Source: Limisphaera sp.
GTDB taxonomy: Bacteria; Verrucomicrobiota; Verrucomicrobiia; Limisphaerales; Limisphaeraceae
Assembly: GCA_026417315.1 (NCBI GenBank)
Contig: JAOADM010000015.1
Coordinates: forward strand, 1 to 32,814
Direction of reading: 5' to 3'
DNA length: 32,814 bases
In this document: positions 8,103 through 17,757 of the stretch, piece by piece
Position numbering within the stretch: the first letter of the stretch is position 1
Layout of the letters: the number at the start of each line of letters is the position of its first letter
Made by a program: the position numbers and the translations under genes
Notes under the pieces: model-generated
The model's database searches: none
Seen by the model: only the letters and a program-made list of their open reading frames with translations
Told to the model about the DNA's origin: nothing

Positions 8103-9422
8103 ATGACACGGAGGACCTTTCGGAAAACCACGATGGTGGCAGCGGCCTCGGCACCCCGCCTCTTCGCTGGGCCAAACTCCCCGGACTCCCCCGAGGCACG
8201 CCTGCTGGAGGAAGCCGAGGAACGGATCCGACGACATCGACGGCGCGGCCGGACCCTCGCCTTGCAGGATGCGTCGGGCCGTCCCCTCGCCGGCGTTCGG
8301 GTCCGCGTGGAGCAGGTGCGGCATGAATTCCTCTTTGGCTGCAATTTGTTCCAGTTCGGCCGCGGTGCGGATTCCGACCTCGAAGACGCCTATCGCCGGC
8401 GGTTTGCCGAATTGTTCAACTTTGCCACGCTCGGATTCTACTGGGCTTTTTACGAGCCGCGCCGGGGGGAACCGCGGTATGCCGACACGGAGCGCGTGCT
8501 GGAGTGGACGCGGGCGCAGGGCATTGTGTGCAAAGGGCACCCTTTGGTGTGGGATCATCCGGCCGGCTCGCCGCGCTGGTTGCCCGAGGACGACGTGGAA
8601 CTGGCCCGCTTGTGTGAAGCGCGCGTGCGGGAGATCGTCAGCCGGTTTCGCGGCCGGATCGAGATGTGGGACGTGGTCAATGAGGCGACGCACCTGCCGG
8701 ACCGCGTCAATCAAACTCGCATGGCCCGCTGGGGGCTGGCCCTCGGCCCGGTGCCGTACACTCGTCGACCCTTGGAAGTTGCCCGGGAAGCTCATCCGGC
8801 TGCGACGCTCCTGGTGAATGATTACCGCCTCGACCCCCGTTATTACGATCTCCTGGACGCGCTGCGCGACGCCGACGGCCGCCCGCTGTTTGATGCCGTG
8901 GGCTTGCAAAGCCACATGCACGGGGGCGTTTGGCCGCTGCGTCGCGTCTGGGAGGTTTGCGACCGCTACGCCAAACTGGGCCGGCCCCTGCACTTCACGG
9001 AGACGACGGTGCTCAGCGGGCCGCGGCTCGGGCCGGGCGAGAACTGGGGCACTACCACCGCCGAAGGCGAACTCCAGCAGGCCGATTACGTGGTGAGGTT
9101 TTACACGATGGTGTTTGCACACCCGGCCACTCAGGCGCTGACCTGGTGGGATTTGTCCGATCGCGGTGCCTGGCAACGAGCACCGGCGGGGCTGCTGCGC
9201 CGGGACATGTCCCCCAAACCCGCCTATGAGCGGCTCCAGGAGCTGATCCGCCGGCGTTGGTGGACCCGCGGCGAACAGCGCACGGACGAATCCGGGCTGT
9301 GCCGTTGGGAGGCTTTCCACGGGATCTACCGGGTCACAATCGAGAGGGAGGGTTCGGCCCCCGTGGTGCGGGAGGTGGACTGGCGCAGCGCTGCGCCGGA
9401 CCGAACCGTGCTGACCGTTTGA
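8103..9422 (+). CDS. GH10 endo-1,4-beta-xylanase with Tat-like signal
   Basis: The 439-residue protein belongs to glycoside hydrolase family 10, which cuts the beta-1,4-xylan backbone with retention of configuration. The catalytic acid/base is E194 (WDVVNEAT) and the nucleophile is E300 (LHFTETTV), both in their standard contexts. The family's substrate-binding GHPLVWDH block is present upstream. Residues about 45-75 form a short beta-rich domain (LALQDASGRPLAGVRV and FLFGCNLFQFG) that often precedes the barrel in this subgroup. I chose ATG 8103 because it gives TRRTFRKTT followed by an Ala-rich stretch, a twin-arginine-type leader ending before GPNSP. An in-frame ATG at 8061 is possible. I see no strong ribosome binding site. 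The gene diverges from the PQQ dehydrogenase and is followed by a GH51 arabinofuranosidase, so the pair looks like an arabinoxylan-degrading set. Confidence 0.93.
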   Translation: MTRRTFRKTTMVAAASAPRLFAGPNSPDSPEARLLEEAEERIRRHRRRGRTLALQDASGRPLAGVRVRVEQVRHEFLFGCNLFQFGRGADSDLEDAYRRRFAELFNFATLGFYWAFYEPRRGEPRYADTERVLEWTRAQGIVCKGHPLVWDHPAGSPRWLPEDDVELARLCEARVREIVSRFRGRIEMWDVVNEATHLPDRVNQTRMARWGLALGPVPYTRRPLEVAREAHPAATLLVNDYRLDPRYYDLLDALRDADGRPLFDAVGLQSHMHGGVWPLRRVWEVCDRYAKLGRPLHFTETTVLSGPRLGPGENWGTTTAEGELQQADYVVRFYTMVFAHPATQALTWWDLSDRGAWQRAPAGLLRRDMSPKPAYERLQELIRRRWWTRGEQRTDESGLCRWEAFHGIYRVTIEREGSAPVVREVDWRSAAPDRTVLTV

Positions 9423-9842
9423 GAAGGTCCGGCCCCCGTACCCAGGGATCGAAACTCGCGGTTCGCGCGCGGTCCTGCGCGGCCCTCACGTGGGTGCCAC
9501 CCGGAGATTTCGGGTGGCTCTCGCGCCGGGGCTTTTCGAAGGCCGATCGCCACGGGCCGGGGGTCGCAAATTGGCGAGAAAAAGACGCAAAACGGCGTTG
9601 TGCGCGAATCGAGCCGGAGCCATCCTTGGGACGCCCGGTCGGTTGCACCGTGGTCGGGTCGCTGTCCCGCCCTCCGGTGACAAGCGCCGCGCAGGAACCC
9701 AAGGACCAGAAGAATCAGGACCATGCATTCACGGACCACGTCTGACGCCCATGTGATTCAATGGAAGTCTTCTTGCCTTGTCGCCAGGGTACCCGGGCAA
9801 ACGGCCGGGCCCTGCGCCAAGGCCGGCTCTGCTGCCGCAACA
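9423..9842. other. Intergenic region between xylanase and arabinofuranosidase genes
   Basis: No gene is supported in these 420 bases. A perfect 8-bp hairpin, GCCACCCG (9496-9503) with CGGGTGGC (9511-9518) and a 7-base loop, lies about 70 bases after the xylanase stop. It has no T-run, so it is either a weak terminator or a processing stem. The arabinofuranosidase frame is open further upstream (to 9723), but that part does not look like protein of the family. Confidence 0.5.
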
Positions 9843-12281
9843 ATGGCTCGGGGCGGAGGTTGGCATCGATTCCATCCCGTCACTCGCGTCGTTGGGCTGT
9901 GTTCCGGGCGCCGGCTTGCGGGCGCGGTCCTTGGATTGGCAGCAACGCTTTCCTTGTCCGCGTGGGGGCAAAACGTTCTGCCCAATCCCTCCTTTGAAGA
10001 CGCGCAGGGGAACCGTCCCCGCGGGTGGCGTGCCGAAACGTGGGCCGGTCAGGCCACTTTTCGTCATGCGCAAGTGGGGCGGACGGGCAACCGCAGCGTG
10101 GAAATCGCTTCAGAGAACGGAGCCGACGTGGCGTGGACGGCCACGGTGGCGGTGGATCCGTTTGCCCGGTATCGGCTCTCGGGTTGGATCAAGACCGAGA
10201 ATGTGGAACCGCGCCAGGGCGGGCGCGGTGCCCTGCTCAACATCCACGGCATGGCCGGGGTGGCCACCCGCGCCGTGACGGGGACCACGGACTGGACGCT
10301 GGTGGAGACCGAATTCGACACCGACGACCAGACCTCGGTCCAGGTCAACTGCCTGTTTGGCGGCTGGGGTCAGGCCCGGGGGCGTGCGTGGTTCGATGAC
10401 GTGGCCCTGGAGAAGATCGCCCAGCGCGAGCCTCCGGCGCCGCGCATCCAGGTGAATGCCGCGGAGGTGGGCGCACCCTTGTCGCCGCTGGTGTACGGCC
10501 AGTTTATCGAGCACCTGGGTCGGTGCATTTACGGAGGCATCTGGGCGGAGATGCTCGAAGACCGCAAGTTTTACTACCCGATCACCTCCAACTACGCGCC
10601 CTACACCTCGTTGCGGAACACGCGCTACCCGGTCGTGGGCGCTTCGCCCTGGGAGATTGTGGGGCGGCCCGACGGGGTGGTCATGACGACCAACGCGCCG
10701 TTTGTTGGACGTCATACGCCGCGGTTGCAGGAAGGGGTCGGGATTCGACAGCACGACCTGGGTGTCACCGCGGGCAGGGAGTACGTGGGCTACGTGTGGC
10801 TGAAGGCGCCGGAAAGCCGCTCGGCCCGTGCCCGGGTTACGTTGCGCTGGGGGGCCAGTTCCGACGAGGCTGCCTCCGTCGAAATCAAGGGCATCGGTCG
10901 CCAGTACAAGCGGTTCCCCTTCCGCTTCCGGGCCGGCGGGACGACCGATCGGGCATCCCTGGAGCTCCGGGCCGAGCAGGGTGACCTCTACGTGGGAACC
11001 ATCTCGTTGATGCCGGCGGACAACGTCCAGGGAATGCGAGCCGACACGCTGGCCCTGTTGCGACAACTGGCGGCGCCCATCTATCGCTGGCCCGGCGGAA
11101 ACTTCGTCAGCGGCTATGACTGGCGCGACGGCATTGGCGATCGCGATCGCCGGCCGCCCCGCACCAATCCGGCCTGGACCGGGGTGGAGCACAATGACTT
11201 TGGCCTCCATGAATTCATCACGTTCTGTCGGCTGGTGGGGGCTGAGCCCTTGGTGACCGTCAACACCGGCTTCGGCGACGCCCATTCGGCCGCGGCCCTG
11301 GTCGAGTACTGCAACGGGGCCGCGAACACGTACTGGGGGGCCAAGCGGGCCCGGAACGGATCGCCGCGGCCGTTCGGCATCCGTTACTGGTGCGTCGGAA
11401 ACGAGATGTGGGGCCCGTGGCAACTGGGCTACATGTCGCTGGACCACTACGTCCTCAAGCAGAACTGGGTGGTGGACAAGATGCGTGAAGTGGATCCGAC
11501 CATCTTCTGCATCGCCTCGGGGAACGCGGGGCCGTGGAGTCGGGGCTTGTTGGAACGGTGTTCGGATCACATGGAGGCCATTGCGGAACACTTCTATTGC
11601 CAGGAACGGCCCGGGCTGGCGGCGCACGTGCGGCAGATTCCGGACAACATCCGCAGCAAGGCGGAATTCCACCGGCGCATGCGGGCAGAACTGCCGAACC
11701 TCAAAGGCAAGGACATCCGCATCGCCATGACCGAGTGGAACTACTGGTACGGACCCCATGTGTTTGGCGAGCTAGGCACGCGCTACTTCCTGGAGGACGC
11801 GCTCAGGATCGCCGCCGGCCTGCACGAGTACGCGCGCCAGAGCGACTTGATCCATTCGGCGTTCTACGCACAGACCGTCAACGTCATCGGCGCCATCAAG
11901 ACCAGCCGCCGCAACGCAGCCTTCGAAACCACGGGCCTGGTGCTGGCCCTCTATCGACATCACTTCGGCGAGTTGCCGGTCAAAACCCAGACGGAAGGAC
12001 TGCTCGACGCACAGGCCGCCTGGACGCTGGACCGCAGGAAACTCACGCTCGGCATCGTGAATCCCACGCTCGAAGCCCGCACGATTCCCTTGCAAATCCA
12101 GGGCGCCAGACTCAAAGGAACCGGAACCCGCTGGCAGATCGCCGGCACGGATCCCCAGGCCTACAACGACCCGGATGAACCGCCCCGCGTCCGTGTCGAG
12201 CAGGTGCCCTGGGACGGAGCGTTGGATCGCGTGACCGTGCCTCCCTGCAGCGTGACGCTCCTGGTGTTGGATGCGGAGTGA
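9843..12281 (+). CDS. GH51 alpha-L-arabinofuranosidase with N-terminal carbohydrate-binding domain
   Basis: The predicted protein has 812 residues. ATG 9843 is chosen because a Sec-type signal follows directly (GRRLAGAVLGLAATLSLSAWG, residues 22-42, cleavage near the Q). Residues about 43-190 form a CBM4/9-like jelly-roll (NVLPNPSFEDAQG start, WFDDVALEKI end). The GH51 catalytic part begins with LSPLVYGQFIEHLGRCIYGG. The acid/base is E521 (WCVGNEMWGPW) and the nucleophile is E631 (AMTEWNYWYG). PGGNFVSGYDW is also a family signature. Members remove terminal alpha-L-arabinofuranosyl groups from arabinoxylan, arabinan or arabinogalactan. Export plus a binding domain suggests it acts on polymer or large oligomers outside the cytoplasm. 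Many GH51 enzymes are intracellular, so the leader is notable. It probably works with the GH10 xylanase upstream. Confidence 0.93.
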   Translation: MARGGGWHRFHPVTRVVGLCSGRRLAGAVLGLAATLSLSAWGQNVLPNPSFEDAQGNRPRGWRAETWAGQATFRHAQVGRTGNRSVEIASENGADVAWTATVAVDPFARYRLSGWIKTENVEPRQGGRGALLNIHGMAGVATRAVTGTTDWTLVETEFDTDDQTSVQVNCLFGGWGQARGRAWFDDVALEKIAQREPPAPRIQVNAAEVGAPLSPLVYGQFIEHLGRCIYGGIWAEMLEDRKFYYPITSNYAPYTSLRNTRYPVVGASPWEIVGRPDGVVMTTNAPFVGRHTPRLQEGVGIRQHDLGVTAGREYVGYVWLKAPESRSARARVTLRWGASSDEAASVEIKGIGRQYKRFPFRFRAGGTTDRASLELRAEQGDLYVGTISLMPADNVQGMRADTLALLRQLAAPIYRWPGGNFVSGYDWRDGIGDRDRRPPRTNPAWTGVEHNDFGLHEFITFCRLVGAEPLVTVNTGFGDAHSAAALVEYCNGAANTYWGAKRARNGSPRPFGIRYWCVGNEMWGPWQLGYMSLDHYVLKQNWVVDKMREVDPTIFCIASGNAGPWSRGLLERCSDHMEAIAEHFYCQERPGLAAHVRQIPDNIRSKAEFHRRMRAELPNLKGKDIRIAMTEWNYWYGPHVFGELGTRYFLEDALRIAAGLHEYARQSDLIHSAFYAQTVNVIGAIKTSRRNAAFETTGLVLALYRHHFGELPVKTQTEGLLDAQAAWTLDRRKLTLGIVNPTLEARTIPLQIQGARLKGTGTRWQIAGTDPQAYNDPDEPPRVRVEQVPWDGALDRVTVPPCSVTLLVLDAE

Positions 12282-12777
12282 GCCCGGGGATCGCGACCGC
12301 GATCATTGGGGCGGTGCTCTCTCCGGCCTCTCGCTGGCGACGCCCCGTGGGAGCTCCAAGGTGCCTGCGTCACTGCGCCGAGTCCGGAGGCGCCCGCCCC
12401 GAGCAGATTTGGCTCGTTGTCGCAACGCCCGGTTGTTCTCGGGTGTCGGCGGCCGCCCTTGGTTCCCCGTAGAACAGAGGCCGAGGTGCGGGCTGGAGGG
12501 GGTGCTTTGCGGGGGCCGGGGCCAAACTGACGATCGGCTGCCAACCCCGGACTCCGTCACGGGTTGTGCCGAAGGAGTTCGTGGGAAGGCCCCGGTCTTC
12601 CGGTTGAGACACCGCCAACCCGGGTTGCCCGGCGTTTCACGGGCCCATGGCCGAAGAATCGACTTGGGGGGTGGAATCGTGCCCGCGGCGTCCGTCGCAG
12701 GGTCCTTTCCAAGAGTCCGGACCCCGGAGGGTGCGGGACCACGCGCCGGCGCAGAGCGGCCGGGTCGGTGACGCCAC
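12282..12777. other. Gap between convergent GH51 and transglutaminase-like genes
   Basis: No gene is supported in these 496 bases. Directly after the GH51 stop there is an inverted repeat, GATCGCG (12289-12295) and CGCGATC (12298-12304), without a T-run. The open frames on both strands are low-complexity Arg/Pro/Gly translations of high-GC DNA and resemble no family I know. Confidence 0.5.
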
Positions 12778-14928
12778 TTAGCCCTGCCGGGCCGGCAGAG
12801 CGACGGAGCGTCGTCGCGATTTCATGCCCTGGAGACACTCACGCACCAGCGTCCGCAAGCGCTCGCGCTCCGCCTCCGACAAGCCCCGGGGATCGAACCG
12901 ATAGCGATAGTGGAGTCGGAGGATTTCCTGCAGGGCGGGGCCCCACCCGGCCCAGGCAGCCTGACTGGCGATGCGCCTGAGCCAGGCGCCACAGGGTTCG
13001 GCCGGCGGGCGCGCCCAGCCGCGGGTCACCAGCCACCGCTCCAGCTCGTAGAACTCCGAATCCCTGCCCGGCCAATCGGAACGGCTCCCGCTCTGCGCAG
13101 GATTCCTGCTCCGCAACCGGCCGCGCCGAAACAAGATCTGATACAGCAGGACCATCAGGGCGGGCACCAGGCTCCAGAGGAGGATGCGACGCAGCGGCGT
13201 GTAGCCCCACCAAACCAGGGCCCACTGATGTCGGATCCAACTCCAGGCATCCTGCAGCCACAGCCAGTCGCTTTCCCGGGAGCGCTCCCACACGACCCAG
13301 TTCGAGGGCGTGGTGTCGAAGTCTTCCCACTGCTGGGTCGCCTCGTTCCAAACCTGGCACCATGCATGCGCGTCGCGTTCCCGCACCACATAGCGGCTCC
13401 CGGAGCCTTCGTGGACCGCGTAGCCCACCGCGTACCGCGCCGGGATGCCCAGATGTCGCAACAGCAGCACCGTGGCCGTGGCAAAGTACTCGCAATGTCC
13501 CGCGCGCGTCTCCAGAAGGAATCGCGCCAAGGGATCGCTCGACCGCCGCATCCAGGAAGTCATCGGTTGCCACAGTTGGTAGGTGAACTTTTCAGCAAAG
13601 AATCTTTCCAGCACGGGACGAACCTCGGCCCAGGATCGGCCGTTCAATCCCAGCTCCTGCACCACCCTTTCCAATGCGGGTCGCTCCCGAGCAGGCACCG
13701 CGAGGTCCTGCTCCCGGTCCGGCGGCGCTTCCCAACCGGTGCCCGTGTGATGTCCGGCTTCGAAAACCAACAACCCCGGACCGGTGACCATCACGGCACC
13801 TGCGCTGTTTCGTTCCACACTGAACGCCGGAAGCCGTCGCAGTTGATCGGTGCGCGGCGGCAACGGCAGAAGACCGGCCCGCGCCTCGTCTTTGCGCCAG
13901 CGCAGTCGCACGGCAATGCGCACGGTGGCCTGACCGGTGGGGTTTTGCACCAGGGGCCAGTAACCGCTGTCGGGCGGGGTCTCCGGCACGGGCACGAAGT
14001 CCTCGGACGAGGTTCCGGCCAACCACTCATCGCCGCGCAACAGTCGGTAGCTGGCCTCCCGGAGATACTGCGGGGGCGGCCCGTTCAAAACCTGCAGGCG
14101 CACGACAATCCGCGGGGAAAGCTTCCGCGGTCCCAACCCCTGCCAGGAAACCCTGGCCGCGGTGGGATCGGAACCGAGACCCGGACGGCGAAAGCTCGCC
14201 AGCCACGACCCCAACCGGGTCGAGCTGCCTGCGTATTGTTGCAGTCGCCACACGCCGTACTGACCAACGAATCCGAACCCCAGCGCGCCCAGCAGGGCCA
14301 ATCCCCAGACCCAGCCCGGATAACGCTGCGACCGTATCGGCCACAATGCCCAGGCCAGCAACGCGGCCATGCCCCAGTAAAAGGTGAAGTCGCCGGCCGG
14401 CCGCATGCAGGCCCCTGCCAGGCAACCGGCGAAGTACACGTAGCCCGGATGAAACTGCACATCCGGCGGCACCGGCAGACCGGCTCGCTGCAACCGTTGC
14501 CGCCGCCGGCGCACCAGCAGGGAGAGGGTGCCCAGCGACAACAGCGCTCGCGTGCTGTACGCCTGGGCCGCGGCCAGCGGAAACATCAGCAACGGCAACC
14601 AGCGGAACACGGACGTGGCCGTCTCCGTGGTCACCTGGCTGGCCCGCCGTTGCTGCGTCAAGGTGGGGGCCTCCAGCAGTTCTCCGAAAGTGGCCGGTCC
14701 TTCATGCGACGTGAACGCATACGCCAGTGCGCCCAACAACAGGACCGAACACAGCGCCCAGATGCGCCGAAAATCCTCGTCCGACAACTCCCAGCGCAGC
14801 GGGATCCATCGAGCCGCCTCCAGAATGATCGCCAGTCCCACCGCCACCCACAGAAAGCCCACCTGCCAGCCCCAGAACAGCAGGGCTGCCCCCAACAGGA
14901 ACGGCGGTGGTTTGTAGAGTCGATTCAC
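12778..14928 (-). CDS. TgpA-like membrane protein with periplasmic transglutaminase domain
   Basis: This 716-residue protein has a block of hydrophobic helices in its first roughly 240 residues. A large soluble region follows, then one more membrane helix (about 590-610, LLWSLVPALMVLLYQILF) and a C-terminal basic domain. The transglutaminase-like core has the catalytic triad C479 (AGHCEYFATA), H521 (RDAHAWCQVW) and D538 (EDFDTTPSN). This DUF3488/TgpA plus transglutaminase plus DUF4129-like layout is well known. The Pseudomonas relative TgpA is essential and faces the periplasm, but the biochemical reaction in most bacteria is not settled. The start is GTG 14928 (minus); no better start is visible. 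It is the last gene of a MoxR, DUF58, TgpA operon, which is the common arrangement for the family. A 166-base gap separates it from the DUF58 gene. Confidence 0.9.
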   Translation of the reverse strand: MNRLYKPPPFLLGAALLFWGWQVGFLWVAVGLAIILEAARWIPLRWELSDEDFRRIWALCSVLLLGALAYAFTSHEGPATFGELLEAPTLTQQRRASQVTTETATSVFRWLPLLMFPLAAAQAYSTRALLSLGTLSLLVRRRRQRLQRAGLPVPPDVQFHPGYVYFAGCLAGACMRPAGDFTFYWGMAALLAWALWPIRSQRYPGWVWGLALLGALGFGFVGQYGVWRLQQYAGSSTRLGSWLASFRRPGLGSDPTAARVSWQGLGPRKLSPRIVVRLQVLNGPPPQYLREASYRLLRGDEWLAGTSSEDFVPVPETPPDSGYWPLVQNPTGQATVRIAVRLRWRKDEARAGLLPLPPRTDQLRRLPAFSVERNSAGAVMVTGPGLLVFEAGHHTGTGWEAPPDREQDLAVPARERPALERVVQELGLNGRSWAEVRPVLERFFAEKFTYQLWQPMTSWMRRSSDPLARFLLETRAGHCEYFATATVLLLRHLGIPARYAVGYAVHEGSGSRYVVRERDAHAWCQVWNEATQQWEDFDTTPSNWVVWERSRESDWLWLQDAWSWIRHQWALVWWGYTPLRRILLWSLVPALMVLLYQILFRRGRLRSRNPAQSGSRSDWPGRDSEFYELERWLVTRGWARPPAEPCGAWLRRIASQAAWAGWGPALQEILRLHYRYRFDPRGLSEAERERLRTLVRECLQGMKSRRRSVALPARQG

Positions 14929-15022
14929 CAGGCGCTCAAACGGTCACTCGGCGTTTTCCCGGTCGATTCCAGCCTCCAACGCCCGTTTGGACGGTGCCTC
15001 CGTCCCCGGGCTGTCGCTCAAT

Positions 15023-15042
15023 GCCCCGCGACGCTGCGGGGC
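15023..15042 (-). other. Hairpin in the DUF58-TgpA gap
   Basis: A perfect 7-bp stem, GCCCCGC with GCGGGGC and a 6-base loop, lies between the DUF58 stop and the TgpA-like start in the operon transcript. No T-run follows on the minus strand. It may be an mRNA processing or attenuation stem, or chance in high-GC DNA. Confidence 0.3.
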
Positions 15043-15094
15043 TCCGATGCCCATTCCCCGGTTCGCACAGCCCAATCTCGGGCCGAACCCGGTC

Positions 15095-16441
15095 TCACGT
15101 CAACCGGGCCAGCTGAACTTCCAATTGCCGCGGATCCAGCACGCACAACCATTCCGGGTGTGCTCGCAGGGGCCCCGGATCCAACGGTCCTGCCGGCGGC
15201 TCCAACGGCACCACGAACACCCGCGTCGGGATGTCCCGCTGAACGAGCCGCTCGATGAATCTCCGGCGGACGCCATCCCATCCCAGCAAAATGCACAGGC
15301 ATCCACTGACCAGGGGCGCATGCTCCAGGACCACCTGCTCCAGGGCATGGAAGGGGCGGTGATGACATGGGCGTACCGCCGCCAGGATTTCGAGGATCTG
15401 ATCCACATGCCCCACGCCGCGACCGGCCGTGACGCAATAGGCGTCCGGGCCCACGAACAACAGGTCCAGGAGCGATTCCTGCAGCGGCAGTGAACAGGCC
15501 AGAGAAGCGGCGACCGAAACCGCGGCCTCGAACGCTTCGTGATGCTCCCACGGCATGAACGTGTCCAGCACCAGCGCATGCCGCACGAAAAACTCGTCCT
15601 CGAATTCCCGCACAATGGGCCGCCCCACCTTGGCCCAGCTGCGCCAGTGGATGTGGCGAATGGGATCGCCCCGGCGGTAATCGCGCAAGCTGATGAATTC
15701 GTCGCTTTGCCCCACCTGACTCGCCAGGGCCACCCCGCCCAGTTGGTACCGGGGCAGACCGGGCAACGCCAGCGGGGGCACGAAATAACGCCGGGGTAAC
15801 ACCACCAGTTTTTGCGGCGCCGGCACCCGACGGAACACCCGCACCAGCCCGAACGGGTCCGTGCGGGCCACCAGGACTTCGCGCAGCTCCAGTAACCCTC
15901 GTCGCCAAACCACCGCCTCCAGTGTGGCCTCTCCGATCTGGTTCGGCGCCAGCACCGGCAACGGCGCCTGACAAAGCAGGGGCATGAGCGCCGGCGTGCG
16001 GAGGGGCCGCTTCGTCCGGAGTGTCCGGCGCAACCGGCCCCACCACTGCCGCAGTCTGCCGCCTCGTTCTTGCGCGCCGGGAACCGGCCCCACCAGCTCT
16101 TCCAGCACGGTCAGCCCCTGCTGGGTACGGCGGGTGCGGTTCCTCACACGCACACGGTAGCGGAAAGGCACGCCGGCGGTGACGAAACGGGGCAACACGC
16201 GTTCCACTTCGAACCGACCCCGCATCCAACCCGCCGCGGTCGCCGAGGCCAGCAAAACGCCGAACAACAGGGTAAAGGCCTGGTAGGCGACAGAGTTGTC
16301 CGGATCGAACCCCAGCGTGCCGCTCAAAAGCATGGCCACCAGCAACGCCAGACCGGTCGGCGTAAACCGCAATCGCAACCAGCGACGGAACCGGTGCGGG
16401 CCGCTTTGCCCGCCCTGTAGCCTGCGTGTTCTCCACCCCAT
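15095..16441 (-). CDS. DUF58 domain protein
   Basis: The 448-residue protein has a basic N-terminus, then two hydrophobic segments at about residues 20-55. A beta-rich middle and the DUF58 motif region follow (DEFISLRDYRRGDPIRHIHWRSWAKVG, given here in part as RDYRRGDPIRHIHW). The C-terminal half resembles a von Willebrand factor A fold (ALVLDTFMPW and later LCILLGWDGV). I chose ATG 16441 (minus) over the TTG at 16480 because a GGAG sits four bases before it and the added residues look unlike the family. In known operons DUF58 proteins accompany MoxR ATPases and are thought to act as their partners or clients in assembling or activating complexes. That pairing is seen here: the MoxR gene ends 51 bases upstream and the TgpA-like gene lies downstream. 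The exact client in this organism is unknown. Confidence 0.88.
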   Translation of the reverse strand: MGWRTRRLQGGQSGPHRFRRWLRLRFTPTGLALLVAMLLSGTLGFDPDNSVAYQAFTLLFGVLLASATAAGWMRGRFEVERVLPRFVTAGVPFRYRVRVRNRTRRTQQGLTVLEELVGPVPGAQERGGRLRQWWGRLRRTLRTKRPLRTPALMPLLCQAPLPVLAPNQIGEATLEAVVWRRGLLELREVLVARTDPFGLVRVFRRVPAPQKLVVLPRRYFVPPLALPGLPRYQLGGVALASQVGQSDEFISLRDYRRGDPIRHIHWRSWAKVGRPIVREFEDEFFVRHALVLDTFMPWEHHEAFEAAVSVAASLACSLPLQESLLDLLFVGPDAYCVTAGRGVGHVDQILEILAAVRPCHHRPFHALEQVVLEHAPLVSGCLCILLGWDGVRRRFIERLVQRDIPTRVFVVPLEPPAGPLDPGPLRAHPEWLCVLDPRQLEVQLARLT

Positions 16442-16492
16442 GGGTCTCCGAACGTTCCAAGGCACCCGGCCGGCTCGCAAAGCGGGCCTGTC

Positions 16493-17497
16493 TCAGGCCG
16501 GCACCGGCACTCGTTGCAGGACCTCTTGCACCACGGCGACCGCGGTCCGGCCCGAAAACCGGGCCTGCGGATGCATCACCAGCCGGTGTGCCATCACCGG
16601 CACGGCCAGCTCCTGCACCTGGTCCGGGGTGACGAAATCCAGACCGTCGAACAGGGCCAACGCCTGTGCCGCCTTCATCAGCGCAATGGAGGCCCGCGGA
16701 CTGGCTCCCAACTGCACGCCCTCCGCACTGCGCGTGGCCCGCACCAGCTCCACAATGTAGCGTTTCAATTCGTCACTGATCCGGACCCGTTCCACTGCCG
16801 CCCGAAGCGCCCGCACCTCCTCCAGCGTGGCACAGGGACGCAACTCGTCCAAAGGGTGATTGTGTTGTTGCGCGGTCAGAATGGCCACCTCCTCCTCCGG
16901 TTGGACATAACCCAGCGTGAACTGCATGGCAAACCGGTCCATTTGCGCCTCCGGCAGAGGATAGGTGCCCCGAAACTCCACCGGATTCTGCGTGGCAATC
17001 ACAAAAAACACGTCCGGCAAATGCCGGCGCTCCCCCTCCACACTCACCTGGCCCTCGCCCATGGCCTCCAGAAGGGCCGACTGCGTCCGGGGTGAGGCGC
17101 GGTTGATCTCGTCCGCCAACAGGATGTGCGTGAAGATGGGGCCTTCGTGGAAATGGAATCGCTGATCCAACTGGCTGAAGACCGACACGCCCAGAATGTC
17201 GGACGGCAGAAGATCGGGCGTGAACTGAATCCGTTTGAATGTGGCGTCGATGGATCGCGCCAGGGCTTTGGCCAGCGTGGTTTTGCCCGTGCCCGGGAAA
17301 TCCTCGAGCAACACGTGCCCTCCACTGGCAAACGCGGCCAGGAGCTTCCGCGTGGCTGCGGCTTGTCCCTGCATCACCCGGGCAATGTTGGCCGAAATCC
17401 GTTCCACCACCTCTCGGGCCGCGGCCAGCTCTCCCGGGGTCAGCGGCGGGATCTCGCGCGCTCGGGATCCGGATGAAATGGAAGCTTCGAGTGCCAT
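16493..17497 (-). CDS. MoxR-family AAA+ ATPase
   Basis: This 334-residue cytosolic ATPase has the full MoxR layout. Walker A is GTGKTT with Lys72 (after HVLLEDFP), Walker B is HILLADEINRAS with D129/E130, and sensor 1 is the Asn in VIATQNPVEFRGTYPLPEAQMDRF (shortened here to IATQNP). A C-terminal lid domain follows. The start is ATG 17497 (minus), giving MALEAS; the frame stays open upstream but without family character. MoxR ATPases act as chaperone-like activators of other proteins, often together with DUF58 or VWA proteins. It is the first gene of the operon with DUF58 and TgpA-like genes. Its upstream region (17498-17757) is shared with the divergent riboflavin synthase gene, so both promoters should lie in those 260 bases; I see no clear consensus boxes there. 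Confidence 0.93.
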   Translation of the reverse strand: MALEASISSGSRAREIPPLTPGELAAAREVVERISANIARVMQGQAAATRKLLAAFASGGHVLLEDFPGTGKTTLAKALARSIDATFKRIQFTPDLLPSDILGVSVFSQLDQRFHFHEGPIFTHILLADEINRASPRTQSALLEAMGEGQVSVEGERRHLPDVFFVIATQNPVEFRGTYPLPEAQMDRFAMQFTLGYVQPEEEVAILTAQQHNHPLDELRPCATLEEVRALRAAVERVRISDELKRYIVELVRATRSAEGVQLGASPRASIALMKAAQALALFDGLDFVTPDQVQELAVPVMAHRLVMHPQARFSGRTAVAVVQEVLQRVPVPA

Positions 17498-17757
17498 GGT
17501 CGCGGCCACTCTAATCACCCGTCCCGCCCTCGGCGAATCAAAAGCTTTCCGCGGCGTGGCGCGGGCAGTCGCTGGCCCAGCCGTGCTGGGGTCCCCGGGC
17601 CGGCGGGAGCGGGCGCCTGCTCTGGTAAACCTGGAGCGTCCCGAGAGCCCGGGGAAGCGACCCAGATCCGCAACCGTGGGCCCGGTCCCACGAGGCGACG
17701 CGCGGGGACGCGTTCCAGGGCTTGCCACCGCACACTCGTGCATTCCACGATGCCCAC

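Noticed and set aside
10110-11759. Minus-strand open frame of about 550 codons
   Set aside because: It is antisense to the GH51 gene with both catalytic Glu in place; the translation is Arg/Pro/His-rich.
12910-15258. Plus-strand open frame of about 780 codons
   Set aside because: It is antisense to the TgpA-like and DUF58 genes and has Gln/Arg/Pro-rich shadow composition.
17498-17757. Possible FMN riboswitch in front of riboflavin synthase
   Set aside because: None of the conserved RFN boxes is seen in the 260 bases upstream.
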